A stretch of DNA of 64,000 nucleotides from Sphagnum compactum. Taxonomy: Eukaryota > Bryophyta > Sphagnopsida > Sphagnales. The stretch lies in NCBI GenBank assembly GCA_965153455.1, contig OZ234496.1:20824304-20888303 (forward strand), read 5' to 3'. Below, piece by piece: positions 1 through 13,300 of this stretch. The position numbers and the translations under genes were made by a program. The first letter of the stretch is position 1, and each line of letters starts with the position of its first letter. The notes below the pieces were generated by a model. That model worked only from the letters and a program-made list of their open reading frames with translations, had not been told where the DNA came from and searched no databases.

Positions 1-2370
1 CCGTGCCATGGCTGCTAATTTAGCAACCCTATTAAATGTTCATGAATTGACAAGCTCCCTAGCAATAATTCACTAGTTGTTACATCTGTTCATCCATGAT
101 TTAACCTTGACAGATTCAAAATGGCAAGTATTGAAATTTTAACCTAGTTGCAACCTTTTAGGTTTTCAATCTAAGCCTAATGGCAGTTGGGTTGTTCTAC
201 TACTCAAAGATGTGTTTGTTTGAAATCTAACATAAACCTTAAACCCTGAACCCTCAGCTTTGAAGGTTTGGAACAAATTGTTATAAATCATGTCTGCAGT
301 TTCACATTTTTAAAGCTATGTATGGGACTCTATAGGTTCGATTTGTAACAATTATTGTCACATTCCAAATGTTGGAAGCATTCCATGCACTTCTCCCCAA
401 GGTTCTATGAGTCACTAGCAACCTGTATATTATTATTCCCCTTGAAATGTATTCTGCTATCATTGCAAATTATAATAGTAGAGATGATTGAGTTGTCGAT
501 ATTCATAGAATTCATTTGTTGTTGTTATGTAATAGGCAAATGGTCTAGGATCTCTCTGTATTGTAAGTCAGACTTTTGTAGTACTTAGTTTTTTTCTGCA
601 ATCAATGGTTTGTCTAGTTGAATCATGGGATTTTGGGCATTGGTCTTGTTAGATTGGCAAGGAAAATATGTGGGATTCATGTCATCTATTTGGATGTGCA
701 ACTTGATGTGCAAAAGGTGGCAATTGTCTAGATTTCCACCCACTTTCAGTCTCCAACATATAATCATGAGGTAAATTACTTGATGTGTGTGGCATAAAGA
801 AATGTTTAATAATGAACATTAGGAAGTATTCTGGTGTAAAAAAGGTAGCTTTCTTTTTAGGCTTCGTTTTGGGAAGATGTTTGGTTCTAGGCTGGGGTTC
901 TAGTGATTGTCTAAAACCTAATCTGGATAGGTTTTCCTTAAAGCATCTTTTATGGGGTCAAGTTTTATCAACATCTGAAGTTACTAAAATGTCCAACTTT
1001 GATAACATGTCATAGTGCAGGAACTGCTAAATAGTTTTGTCTAAGCGGTGACATCAAGTGTTTTAGCCAAAAAAAACATAAATGTGACTAATGTTCAAGG
1101 TTTGGATGGCTTGCTAGATGGCTCACATTTACTAGATGTAACATTTGTCGTTGACCAGTTGTAGCTTTTGCCTCACCTACCATTGTCAAAGGTTGGATGT
1201 TTCAATGATTCAAGAATGGATAAAGTCCTTTTGCTACTATTTTCAACTATTGCAACTTTGGAAGATGTAGAAGACTAAGAGAGTAAGGCAACAACTCTAG
1301 GCTTTATACAATTGTTCAAGTATGATGATGGCACACCCACACCCTTGTTCCTTAATTTGTACTTGGTTCCTGCAAAATTATGTAGAAAGATTGATTGTTT
1401 GTCACTTTTGTTTCTAATATCATCCCTAGAAATGCATCCTCATTAGCAACTAAAGGTCTTAACAATCTTACAATTAATGATACCAACCATTTGTCTGGCA
1501 CTAGCACTTGTACAATGAAGTTATGCATTTGTTGGAACTTTGAGGTGCTATCAACTAAATTATTTCAAAAGTTTTTTGGAAGTTTAGTACTCAATGGGAC
1601 CTAAGAATATGACAGTCTTTTGAAATGGCAAGTGAAAGTAGATCTTGAAGAGCACATAGGCAAGGGTGCCAATGACACTCATTTCCCATTGATACCCTAG
1701 CGTGTAATGTTTGATCTCTGATATGGATCATTTTCCATGAGTTTTGGAATGCTACATGAAACTTAGAATCTAATGCTTAAAATCAGATCAACATTAGTAG
1801 TGATGGAAGTAAGCTAGTTGCACATTGTCATGTTCCAATCTTCTATAAGCTTAAGATGAAGAATATTGGGCTTGAGTAGTTTTTGATCAATTTTTTCCTG
1901 CAAAAATCACTCTAGGAAACTTTGCTTCATGTGCAGGAAAATGATGCCAACTATTGGGATTATTTGCTTAGATAATGGTAAATGTGGGTCAACATAATTG
2001 ATCCACTTTCGACTCATAACTCTCCATTTCCATGTCTGTCCTTTTTTCTACTGCAATTTTTTTTCAAGTACAAAGATTTTCCCATCGTGAATCATCATGA
2101 GAAATGGATTACCCTCTAATCAATTTTTATTTTTATTTTTGTGTTTGCAAGAATGTTCAAGGTTTGGTTTGCAAAATGTTATAAGGTTTGTTCTCTAATA
2201 TGTGCTATGGGGAAGAGATCCTCAAAGGTTCCCAATCACACTTGCATTGAATAGCTTGGCATCAAGCATTTTTCAGTTGTTTTCAAAGGCTTCTAATAAG
2301 GATTGCTAGGTGCACCAAAAAAGGAAAAAATTCGAAGGCGTTGATGGGATGGTATGTAGGGAGTGTGTGT
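1..2370. other. Gene-poor stretch, nothing recognised
   Basis: No recognisable gene is visible here. Open frames are all under 80 codons, many begin at non-ATG codons, and none shows a familiar domain or plausible splice-linked neighbours. The DNA is AT-rich with no clear terminal repeats. Its right end leads into the thiamine-diphosphate enzyme remnant, so it could hold further unrecognisable exons of that gene, but I could not find any. Confidence 0.6.
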
Positions 2371-2842
2371 ATGTAGGCATATGAGCCTAACACATTGATT
2401 CTTGACAATTCTTTAACAACTATGGGAGTAGGACTACCATCAACGGCAACATCCTATCTCCTTCATCGAAAAAAGAAGGTTGTGGTTGTTTGTGGTGATG
2501 GAAGCTTCATGTTAAATTCTGAGGCAGGATTCCAATCTTTCTCCCATTGGGTCCTAAAGTTAAAAAGCGGGCATTGGAAATATTTATAGTTTAGACAATT
2601 TTATATTTTCCCCTTTGTCCCATTGTTAAACTTTTGGAGTGAGAATGAGTTGTAAACCTATTGCAAAAGTTTGAAAGATCAAGTAGAAAAGAGGAATTTT
2701 GCTAAGAGCTAAAAGGGGCATTGCAATGTGTAATAGAAAAGTTTATTGAGCATTTTGATGGTTTTTGTAGGAGATGGAGATAGCGGTGTGTTTAAATATC
2801 AACTTGACCATTGTTGTTCTAAATGACAATGGCTTTTTAATT
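2371..2842 (+). pseudogene. Remnant of acetolactate-synthase-like TPP-dependent enzyme (two exon pieces)
   Basis: Two exon-like pieces encode part of the thiamine-diphosphate-binding domain of an acetolactate-synthase-like enzyme. Piece A (2371-2523) reads through AYEPNTLILDN, TMGVGLPS and the cofactor/Mg signature VVVCGDGSFMLNSE. Piece B starts after an AG at 2770 and continues EMEIAVCLNINL then TIVVLNDNG. Joined, the two match the family order GDGxFxxNSxExExAxRxxxxLxxxxLNDN with no residue lost. The boundary after piece A reads gag|gc rather than gag|gt, so the donor is either a rare GC donor or a decayed one. Immediately after the LNDNG motif the frame runs into a low-complexity AT-rich array, and the expected following motif is missing. 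No convincing N-terminal part lies upstream. The motif wording is closer to bacterial-type TPP enzymes than to the plastid AHAS of branched-chain amino-acid synthesis; that is inferred from memory of the families. Confidence 0.6.
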
Positions 2843-3190
2843 TTTGGTTTTCAATATTCAGACATTTTAGTTTTTAGTTTTCAATATTCAAACATTTCAA
2901 TTTTCAGTATTCAGACATTTCAATTTTCAAAATTTCAGATTCCTTACTTTCAGGATTCGCACATTCAAATTTAGACATTTCAATTTTCAAACTTCAGATG
3001 CTTCACATAGAGATTTCAATTTTCAACTTTATGTATTAACACATCCCAATTCAAACATTCTAGTTCACAAAATTTCAGATTCCAAACATTTCACATATAA
3101 ATTTCAAATTTTAGTTTTCAACTTTTAGTATTCACACATCGAAATTCAAACATTTCAGTCTTCAAAATTTTAGATTCCAAACATTCCATA
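2838..3190. repeat. Degenerate ~90-bp AT-rich tandem array
   Basis: About three to four diverged copies of a roughly 90-bp unit built from phrases such as ttcaattttcaaaatttcag, cacatatasatttc and attcaaacattt. For example the stretch starting near 3046 recurs near 3139, and the stretch starting near 3001 recurs near 3089. Shorter 18-25-bp sub-repeats lie at the left end. The array begins exactly where the TPP-enzyme remnant loses its reading. Confidence 0.7.
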
Positions 3191-3670
3191 TACTATAATA
3201 CCTTGGCAGGTTTGGCACATGCCTCCCAAACAAGTAATTAATTTTGAATATTAAATTTCGAAAAACAAAATACTCTTAAAGATTCTTTACTTTCCTTCCT
3301 AAGGAGTTGATCTTTGGAATAAAATATTGATCATGGTCATATAACGTTGGGCAAAACCATTACGCAATGAGCAACTTGTTCCATATGCTTTGGTAGATGT
3401 TGTCCTCCTTTCACCTAGATAGGTTGGGCCAAAGGGACCGAGCTCCGTGCCTCAAAATATAACCTTCATTTTTTGTTACTCTCCATAGCTTCAATTTTTG
3501 AATGATGGGCCAATCAACTTGGCTCATAGCAGCAAAAAAAACCAAAACAAACAAAAACTTGGGAGGCACCTCATCTAATGAATAATAGGTTCTAGTAACC
3601 AGTACCTAATGTAACCAGTTTTTGGCTGTCTAAGTACAGTGCTTGCAGAAAATGTTCCCTCAAAAGAAAA
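3191..3670. other. Intergenic, nothing recognised
   Basis: Non-coding AT-rich DNA between the tandem array and the 110-bp duplication. No gene or RNA is recognised. Confidence 0.5.
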
Positions 3671-3893
3671 TTCGCCAAAAATAAAATACTCGCCAAAATC
3701 CTGAATATTCCGAATAGGTTGGGTAATCTACTTTCTCTAAATATTTGGGAATTTTTCCAATGGCTCAAATCAGAGGTAAATTCGCCAAAAATAAAATACT
3801 CGCCAAAATCCTAAATATTCCGAATAGGTTGGGTAATCTACTTTCTCTAAATATTTGGGAATTTTTTTTCCAACGGCTAAAATCAGAGGTAAA
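3671..3893. repeat. 110-bp head-to-tail tandem duplication
   Basis: Two adjacent copies (3671-3780 and 3781-3893) both begin ttcgccaaaaataaaatact and end cagaggtaaa. They differ by a few substitutions and a T-run length change, so the duplication is fairly recent. It lies about 0.5 kb upstream of the ubiquitin-hydrolase start codon, in its probable promoter. Confidence 0.9.
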
Positions 3894-4277
3894 AAAAAAC
3901 AACCAGTTTAATACCTTATTTTCTGAAAAGCAGCAGTACTTTCGCACATGTACTGCTTTGCCAGGAAATTCGAGCAACAACAGCAAATCAGATTTTGCTA
4001 AATGATTTTTTGGCCCAGCGGCGACAACACCTCGCTCAATAGAGAAACCCACAGAAACCCTAAAAGTGTGCTCCACGTCAGATAATCAGAAATCAGTCTT
4101 ACACTGCCCGGGAACGGGATTGCCGGGTCGGTGGTGAATTCCGGGCCTTCTTCGCCCAGAGGCCAAGACCGTGTGTAAGCGGACAAAATGAAAGCTCCTT
4201 CCGGAAACCCTAGAGCTCGAGGTTGCGAAAACAGAGCGCGCGAGAGCGAGAAGGAAATCGCGAGCGCGCGAGAGACG

Positions 4278-4313
<36 letters not shown>

Positions 4314-4380
4314 GACCGGGCAGCATGTGCGCGGTGCAGCACACAGTTATGATTGAAGCCTTGAGCAGATAGCAAGCTAT
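3894..4380 (+). promoter_or_regulatory. Probable promoter and 5' leader of the USP-like gene, with (GA)n tract
   Basis: Base composition shifts from AT-rich to GC-rich around 4080-4330, as expected near a plant transcription start. A (GA)n microsatellite of about 14 units at 4281-4309 lies some 70 bases before the start codon; GA tracts are common in plant 5' leaders. An in-frame TGA at 4354-4356 precedes the chosen ATG at 4381. No TATA box or start site can be assigned with confidence. Confidence 0.5.
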
Positions 4381-7300
4381 ATGCACAAGCAAAGATTGGA
4401 CGGTGCACGTGAAGGGGATGGCAAGAAAGTGGCAGGGGGAGCAAATGCACGAGCCAGGCTAGAGACTCCCCCAGGGTTTGCTGCTAGATCTCGCAGCAAC
4501 GATGTGGCCAAAGCATCCATGGCAGTAGGAGAAAGAGAAGCAGCACTACCACCACCACCACCACCAGCGGCCTCGAATGGCGGAAAGGCAGGTATGTTTA
4601 AGGTGATTTTTGGAAGCTACGAATTTGTTTATTGTAACTGCCATATCACAGATCTCTCGTCGGGAGTCTACACGTTAGGACTGATATATCTGCGGTTCGT
4701 GAAGTTAATAGTCGGAGCATTTCGTAGTTGCAAAGCGTTTTCTGTGCTCGTGGACGATCGGGTTAGGTTTTAGGACGTCTCCTGTTTAGGAGAAAATCCG
4801 TTGATTTTGCACAAGCTTATGGGCGCTGAGTGACACGAATATCTTTTCAATTTCTTCACATTCTGACAGGAGTCTCAAGTGCCAATGGGGGCAAAGCAGG
4901 AGGTCTGTTGAGCTCCAATGGTGTGAAGACATCTTTGGCACCAGGAGGTGCCCTGAGCTTAAGTGGAGAGAATGGGGCAGGCGAGGTCGCTGACTTGGCA
5001 GGATTTAGAGGGGAATGCGAGAAGGCGCTGGTGGCCTTGCGCAGAGGGAACAGCACCAAAGCATTGCGAATTATCCGGGATGCTTGCAACCGGAATCAGG
5101 GCTGTGCGCTGTTGCAGCGCGTGCAGGGGCACATATACATGCGTCTGGCATCAATGATTGAGGACCCTAACAAGAAGCAGCGTCACTTGTGTGCTGCACT
5201 TGAGGCTGCGAAAAAAGCTTCAGTTCTTTCGCCTCAGTCTGTAGAGTATGCATACTTCTATGCTCAGCTCCTCTACGAAACTGCCAAGGATAGCAGGGGC
5301 TATGAGGAAGTCCTCCGGGAGTGTGATCGGGCACTTTCTGTGGACACACCAGTGGATCCAGCAACAGAAAGCCTCCATTATGATAACCAGCATGAATTTT
5401 CCACCCCTGAGGCACGGATTGCTCATGTGCAACAGGAGCTGAGAGTCCTTGTACAGAATGTAAACATGGCTTCTATATCGTCATGGATGAAGTCTCTCAG
5501 CAATGGAACAGGAGAAGACAAAATCCACTTTATTCAGATGCACAAAGAGCAGGATCGTATGGAGCAGCGTGTTTTGCAGCCAAAGAGACCACATGAGGTG
5601 AAGAAGATGGTGAAAACTCCTGAAGAGCGGCGCCAAGAAATTGAAGTCCGTGTCACTGCAGCTCGCCTGCTCCAACAAAAAGCAGAATTACCTTCAATTT
5701 CAGTATCTGAGTCTCAGGAAGAACCTGAGAAGGCTTTGCACTCTGAGCGGAGAAAATCTGGTGGATCTAGTTCTCGAAGGCTAGTAAAGACTTTGTCCTC
5801 AGAGGACAGAGCAGAACGTGTACGACCATTCTGGCATGCTGCAGACATTAGTAAGAGGGATGCATTGCTTGAGGTTTCCATTGCTGAGCTGAAGGAACAC
5901 TTAGGTTTTCCTAAGAACAATCCTTCCATACAAGCACTTGCTGAAGCTCTGGAATTCGCACAAGAGAAGAAGACATGGCAGCTTTGGGCTTGCTGTAGGT
6001 GTGGGGAAAGGGTCACAGAGTACCAAGATCTAATTCACCATGCAATGCTTGAGCATATTGGCCTTCTTCCACAGAAGCTGCAGGATGTTCTTCCAAAAGA
6101 GTTAAATCAGGATTGGGCAGGTCTTCTTCTGGAGGATGATTGTAGGCCTGTGGATGGGCCTGCAGCTGTTAAAGTGCTGTTTGAGGCTGCCAAGTCTGGC
6201 CTTTCAGATGATCAACATGAGAAGACTGCCTCAGATTGTCTCTCTGTGTTGAGCACCCACATGGAGCCACAGAGTGACGACAAGAGTTATGGTATGTCTG
6301 CTGAGTCTCTTCCAGAGGATCAGTTGAATCATATTGATAGTAAATGCAATGCAGATTGCAGGAAAGTGAGGGACATGATGCAGTCAACAAGGGGGTTGCA
6401 TCGGCATGAATTCCCAGTGGTGGAGGATGAGGAGCGGAGAAAGCTGCTGGATAAAGTGTACAGTCTTTGTAGAGTTCTGATCAAAAATAAGTGCTTGGCG
6501 AATGACCATGTAACCCATATCATAAAATTTGCTACATGCAAAATTCAATCCATGGTTCCAGATCCAGCATCACACTTTGAGTTTGATCAATCTCCTGTTT
6601 TGATTCGGTTTTTGGATCCTAAGGCACTCCTGCATATTCACAATTATCTTATGGAGCTGGCACAGGCTTGTCGGCTTCATCACTCATCGGATAGTACTAT
6701 GAGCCCCCACACCACAGAGAGCAGGGATGAAGAGATCATTCAAGATCAACTATTCTTGAATGAGGATTTTACTAGGCTATTATTAGATGACCGGCTCTTG
6801 CATGAGTTTCCAGAAGAGTCTGTTCCAGTACATGTGAAGGTTGAGGAGGGAGACACAAAGATACTTTCAGTGAATGAGAAAGGTGATGCATGTCTGCGAC
6901 CTCCTTTGCCACTTATGAAAGTGAGAAATGTAGAGGCTCATGCCAATATGGAGCTTCACGCAGATCTTCAACTTGCATGGATATATGGCAGCATGGAATA
7001 TGAGTACACCCCTTCAGGCTGGAAGCAATTCAGAGCTGATCAGGCAGTCCAGGGGAGAGAGGCTCTTAAATTGCTTGAAAGAGAGCTACGACATTGTCAG
7101 GGCCTGTGCGAAAAGAAACTGGAGCTTATGGGTTACAAGGAGGCTCTCAACATTGCAGAGAGCATATGCGTGCAGGAAAGCACGAAGGTGGACAATCAAT
7201 GTCAAAAGACATATGAGATGGTCCCAAAAGAGCAGCATCAAGAGTTTATTGAACCATGCATGTCAGGCCTGTCTGATTCACACAAGATAGAGATTGATGC

Positions 7301-10300
7301 CAACGACAACAAGATTCTTAGTGATGTACAGAATGGCCAGACTCACCCCCCACCTTATGTTCGAACTTTGACTCTGGAACTCAGTGACTCAGATGATGAC
7401 GAGGAGAACAACTGGATGTTGCAGGAATCTGTTCATTGTGCAGACTCTCATGTTGAATCCAGAAAATGGAAGAAGCTTTCTAATAAGGTGTGTGTGCATG
7501 ATCCTTGACACTATTTTGATCAAAGTCCATCTGGCCAACATTGCCCAGATCTTGTATACCCAAGCAAGCTGGTCAGATAAGGTCACCAGAATTGATGGGA
7601 CCTGATGAAGTCAGTGGGTGGTTGTGGCAGCAAGTCACTTCTATTTGTGCTGTTTGTGACAAAGTTGAAGGCCTGACAATTTGTGAGCAACTCTCACAAG
7701 GTTATGCCTGCATGCAGTGTTGAGTGAGTATATACCTTCAGAGTGTTGTTGTGGAGATTGCTCTGTAATCTCATATGTCTAAGTACTTGTTAACTCAAAA
7801 CATTGGTGTATTTGCAGTTGAGTCCCATCAATGCAAAGATAATGAAGGCAATGAACCATGTCCATGAGATGGAGGCCAAAGTGGGTCAATTTGCAGTTCT
7901 TGATTACCGAGCAGTGGTCCTCCCATTTGTCAAAAGTCTATTGAAGGTTTGTGGCTTTCCTTTATCCTTGTTTTCATATTTTGGCAACTTGAGTGATGCT
8001 GGTGACTGTTGTAATTTGGTGAGTTGTACTTTTTCCATTCTTGGCAAGTCAATCAAACAGAGATGGCATCCTCTCTGCCAGTTACAGCCTGGGACTAATG
8101 GTTTATTGGGCAAAAGCCTTCACACCCAGATCCTGGCTCTCTGGTCAAGAGTCTGAAGGTCAAACAATGCACATTGATTGGGATTGCCAAATTTCAAGTA
8201 GCATCCCTAAATAGGATGCAGGTTAAGAATAGCGTGTTGAGCAATGGCTTATTTCCAAGGAGTTCTGCAGAGTCGCCTGGAAGGAGAAGCTGAGAAAGAT
8301 GCTATGAAAAAGTCAGATGCTGCACAAGAGGCATTTCTTGCGGAGCTTGCCAAGGACAAAAAGAGTTCAACCACTAAAGAATCTGAACTCTCAAAACAGG
8401 CACGCGACAAACCCAAGGACAAGAAGAAACTGAGGGACCAGAAAAAACCAAGGGATGTGAAGGTCAGTAAGCTTTATTTATTTAGCTGTAGGCCACTTGA
8501 GTGCTACCTGATATCATCACCTAATCTTCCTGTTCCTTCCCGAAATATGACAGAAACTCAAGGTACAGCTTTTTATGTAACTTTTTTCACTCAGTTTTGA
8601 GTGGATCATTTTATACTTATCTATGCCCATTGTGATGGGGAGCCAATGGAGTGAGTGGAGAGTGATTGCAGCTAGTCCCTGCCATTCATGATGAAGGTGA
8701 CAGCGTAATACTTTGTGATTTACAGTCAGAAGGTTATGTCCATGCTCATTGTTGTTGTGTTTGTCTTGGTTTGGCCCAAACTGATATGACAGTTGCTTGG
8801 TTAACTTTTGTGTTTTGTGTAGTTTGTGTCTACAATCAGTTTAGCTGGATGCTTTTGGGAGTTCCATGATTTATAGAACTGTTGTGGGAAAAGTTGGTTT
8901 ATGCCTGTGATCAGACTACAATGCAGAACCTAGAAGCCTCCTTGCAAATTGTGGCATCTATGGTTTGTCTGTTTAAGATGATGTCTATTGCTCATGTTTC
9001 TTCACTTTGCAATTGCAGTGTGGGCTCAACAGTATTGAACAGGAAAGCCAACCAAGAAGTGAATTGCTAAGGTGAGAATATTGTACAATGTTGAAGTGAT
9101 TGTGTGCTCAATTGGAGGCCCTCCATCTTATCAGGATTCTGGGCCTCAATCTATATGGCTATGAGAAATCATGCCTCCAGAAACCTTGTGGAATCAGTTT
9201 GCTTGTCTAGTCTCATGGCAGAGCATGAGATGTATTTTTTCGCAGAAAATTCAGAAACTTCACTGGAGGATTGCAACAGTGGCAGTGTGACACAGGATGA
9301 TGATGGAGAAGGTGGGAGCTGGGATTTGGTTGAGGGCAAGGGTCATGAGTTATTCCAGCAGGAGGCAGAGCTCCAGTACCAAGCTGAATTGGAAGCAGAA
9401 GAACTCAAGCTTGCTGAAGGGCTGGAATTACAAAGGTGTGTGGAAGAAGAGGCAAAAGAACAGCATGTTGATGAGCAACATTGCAAAAATCTGGCCCAGC
9501 AGTCCTCAATGGTTACTCCTGAGCCTTTTAACCCTGAGCATTTGGAGACACAGATGGACAGCTGTTTGCATTTGCCAGAGCCAAAAACTCTTGTTGACTC
9601 AAGCCCTTCTGTGGACACCCTCACAGATGAATCAACCATTTCATCAATAGTTTTGCAACCCTCCTACACTCAATCAACTACAAGTTCACATGCAAGTCTA
9701 GCTGGAGCAGGAGATGTGATAGTAGGGTCACCAGAAGAGCTGCAAATTGATGTGGGTACTTTGGAGTCAGACAAGAGGTGTACTTCAGATCCTTCAATGG
9801 GGTTGACAAGACCAGCCTTAGAAGCTAAGGCTCATCAAAGAGTAGATTTAGAAGAGAAGGTAGGCTGTTTGGAATGTGTTCCACTAGAAAGCAATAGATT
9901 GACTAGTGACCAGCCCACTGGTTTTCCAAAGAAAAGTCGACATCGACGGAAGCGGGGACCTCAGGTTCATGCTGAAGAATGCATGGTTGCAGATCAGGAA
10001 GGGCAAGTGGTCTTGCATGGTACAGCCTCATCACTTGGCCCAAAAATCCTGCACGAACAGAATGACAACAAAGCACCCCAGAGTCTAGCAGGCTCTGTGA
10101 GCCATGACACATTACCACTCCTGTTACTGCCTTCACCTGCTCCCACTTCTGAAGGTGGACTGAACTGAACCAAATGCTTCACTTTTTCACTGTTGCAGTC
10201 AGTACTTGACAGTTCAATTCCATCTGGTCTCTGAGCCTCTTCTGTATGGGGTTTACTTTGTGGTTTCTGCTTACTGAGCTCATGAAGGCAGGGCGGATGG

Positions 10301-13300
10301 TGATTCTTGTGGCTGTACAGGAGGAGAGCATGAGAGCAAAACACTGAGGCAGCTGCAGGCTGAGCAGGACGATGAGGATCGCTTCCAAGCAGACCTGGAG
10401 CGAGCACTGCAACAAAGCCTAGGTAGGGAGTATGCCTTGTATCCAAGGACTTCAGGCATTTTTTTCTGTGGGAAACTTATGCTAGTTTGGATAATTATGC
10501 ATGTGAAGACTCCCAAGATAACAACTTTATATTTGTTCTCCTTGTGTGAATGTCTGGTTTACAAGAGTCTCAGATTAAGCATTTAGCGAGTGTTTCCTGG
10601 GCTTAAATAGCCTGGAAATCAAGTAGAGCAGTTTCTTACAATTTTGGACCCATGGTGACAGACATGCAAATCGAAAACCTGGAAGAAGCAAGCTCCACAG
10701 CATATCTTTGGACATGGGGCTCGTTGGAAACATCTGAATCTGTTGCACCTCCTCAAGCAGAGGCTGCTGTGGGCTCTATTCCCACCAGTGAGCAACCCAC
10801 AGAACAAACGCTGACAGACACAGATGTTGGAAAGGGTTTACAAAATGAAATTGGGCAATACAACTGTTTTCTTAATGTGGTCATACAGGTGACTTTCTGA
10901 GGCTGGAGTCCAAGTTTTGCATCATATTGAGTGTTTCATATGAGGCTTGTCCTGGCAAGGGCTTCAATTGGTGAGCTTGTAGTAGTCACTATCTTGGAGA
11001 GACTTATTTCACTTTGAGCTGATGAGTGGTGTGCTCTGTCTATTTCAGTCTCTGTGGCATTTGAAGGAATTTCGAGAAGAGTTGTTGGCTGAATCTAGCA
11101 AGCAGCACATGCATGTTGGAGAGCCATGTGTTGTGTGTGCACTTCAAGGCATCTTTGTTGGCCTGAGTACTAGTGCTTTCACCACTGCAAGCCACAATGC
11201 TGTTGCCCCAACTGCTCTGCGGGTGGCTCTGAGCACCATGCACTCCGATAGTGACTTTTTCCAAGAGGTATTTTAGTTCCACCCAATGATTGAACAAACT
11301 CATGTTCTTTCTTCAGAGAAATGGTGTGTGCTTCTTTTGCAGAATGGTGAGAGTTGTGTTTTGATTGCTTGTATTGGGACTGTTTTGCAGCCCAGTTTGT
11401 CTAGCAACATTTCCTCATAAATTTTTGATTCCAGTGCTGAATGCCAATAACTTACGTTTGTGTATCTCGTTGCTGCAGGCACAAATGAATGATGCATCGG
11501 AAGTGCTGGCCGTTATCTTTGACTGTTTGCACAAGGCCTTTGTACCAAGAGGTGCTTTTTCTCATGGGGAATTGGAGGGTAGCTCTGCTAGTGAAACGTG
11601 GGATTGTAAGGATGGCCACCCCTGCATGGTGCATGGTTTGTTTGGGCTTGATGTTGCAGAGCAGATGAACTGTCAAGGCTGTGAGTTGGAGTCTCGCCAT
11701 CTCAAATATACTGCCTTCTTCCATAACATCAATGCGAGTGCACTTCGCACTGCCAAGGTAAAGGTTTCTGTAGGTATCGCATCTTTCAGTAGCAATCGTT
11801 GTGGATCATCATACCATGAAGGGAAGGCTGGGATGGATATGGATTGATTTCCATTATATGTAAATAGTTCTAATGCTGGGAATCAAACATTAAGTGTCCA
11901 CCAAAGCATAGTGATCGTGCAGTTTTATAATGTGTGCTGTAAGCTGAGAAAGGAGCAACCTTGTTTCAATACTAAATCTTTCTCCTTGTGATATATACAG
12001 TAGCTGAATTGCCCTAGAGAAGAATATCTTGAAGCATCAACCATATTATCCGGAGTTGTGTAGTTCTTCACTCTCAACTATTCCATGGGTTTACATGATG
12101 AGTCTGTACAGCATGTTCAACACAGTCTGTAAACAAAGTGGGACTTGGCTACAGGTCTTGTATGAAGAGTGCTCAATGGACAAGCTTCTGAAATTAGTTG
12201 ACATGAATCATCAGCTAGCCTGTGACATTGACACTGGAGGTTGTGGGCTCCAAAATCACATTCACCACCTCCTCCGTGCAGCACCCCGTGTTTTCACCAT
12301 AGGTAACAACTATGCTGCAAGCTAATTTTCTAGCCTTTTGACCTTCTTTTCCTCTTGAAAATTGTCACTTTTATTCTCTGTGGGTATGGAACTGACTTTA
12401 GGATTGCAACAGTGTTGGGGTGGCAAAATGGTAGAGAGAGTTTTGAGGACATATCGGTGACAGTTGATGCAATTGATGTTTCCATGGATGTTGGAGTGGT
12501 GTATCGAGGCCTTGATGAAGGTTCAAAGCATCAGCTCATTTCAGTGGTAAGTTCATGGTCCATCAAAGTCTGAAATACATATGTGTGATGGTCTTTCTTA
12601 CAAGTGGATGTACACTCACCAAAGTGATTATCTGTGCTCTTGCCTTATAACTCTTATGTTTCATGCTTGGGCAGGTGTGCTATTATGGGCAGCACTACCA
12701 TTGCTTCACTTACAATCAGGAGCTTGCTAGATGGGTTATGTTTGATGACAGCACAGTTAAGGTACCCATTCTTCTTCTACACCCATCCTCCATTTCAAGA
12801 CCTTTTTGAAAGAGGAATATGAGAAGCACCTTACACAGCAAACAAGGGTCCTGGGTAGAAACCAGCATTGAGTCAGAAGTGGGCAAGCGCTACAAGAATT
12901 ATCTTGTGTCACATTTTGTCCATGCTGTCAGGGTTGTACATAACACACTCAAAATAGATACTTTGGTTCCTCACCTGTTAATTTAACAGCTCTGAGAAAT
13001 CTCTGGGATCTGCAGAATCATCAGCTGCCCTGAAGAGTTAAACAAGTTCTTGTGGTTCACAACTTCAAAATCTCAGAAGTTTTTCTGTCAAATTTACACC
13101 TAGGATCTGTGTTCAGTTTCCTAATCTGCATTTCATTCACAATTAGTTGGGTCTATGGCTCTGGGGACATTCTTAACAGGCATTCTTAACAGACATTCTA
13201 ATCATTCATCACAGGTGGTAGGAGACTGGGAGGATGTGGCAAGGACTTGTCGAAAGGGCCATTTACAGCCACAAGTTCTTTTCTATGAGGCCGTAGTAGC

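Noticed and set aside
3998-4450. 150-codon minus-strand frame over the USP-gene leader
   Set aside because: It is produced by the (GA)n tract read as Ser-Leu repeats and overlaps the plus-strand first exon.
9994-10446. 150-codon minus-strand frame in the USP gene
   Set aside because: It is a shadow of exons 6 and 7, whose plus-strand frame and splice phases are well supported.
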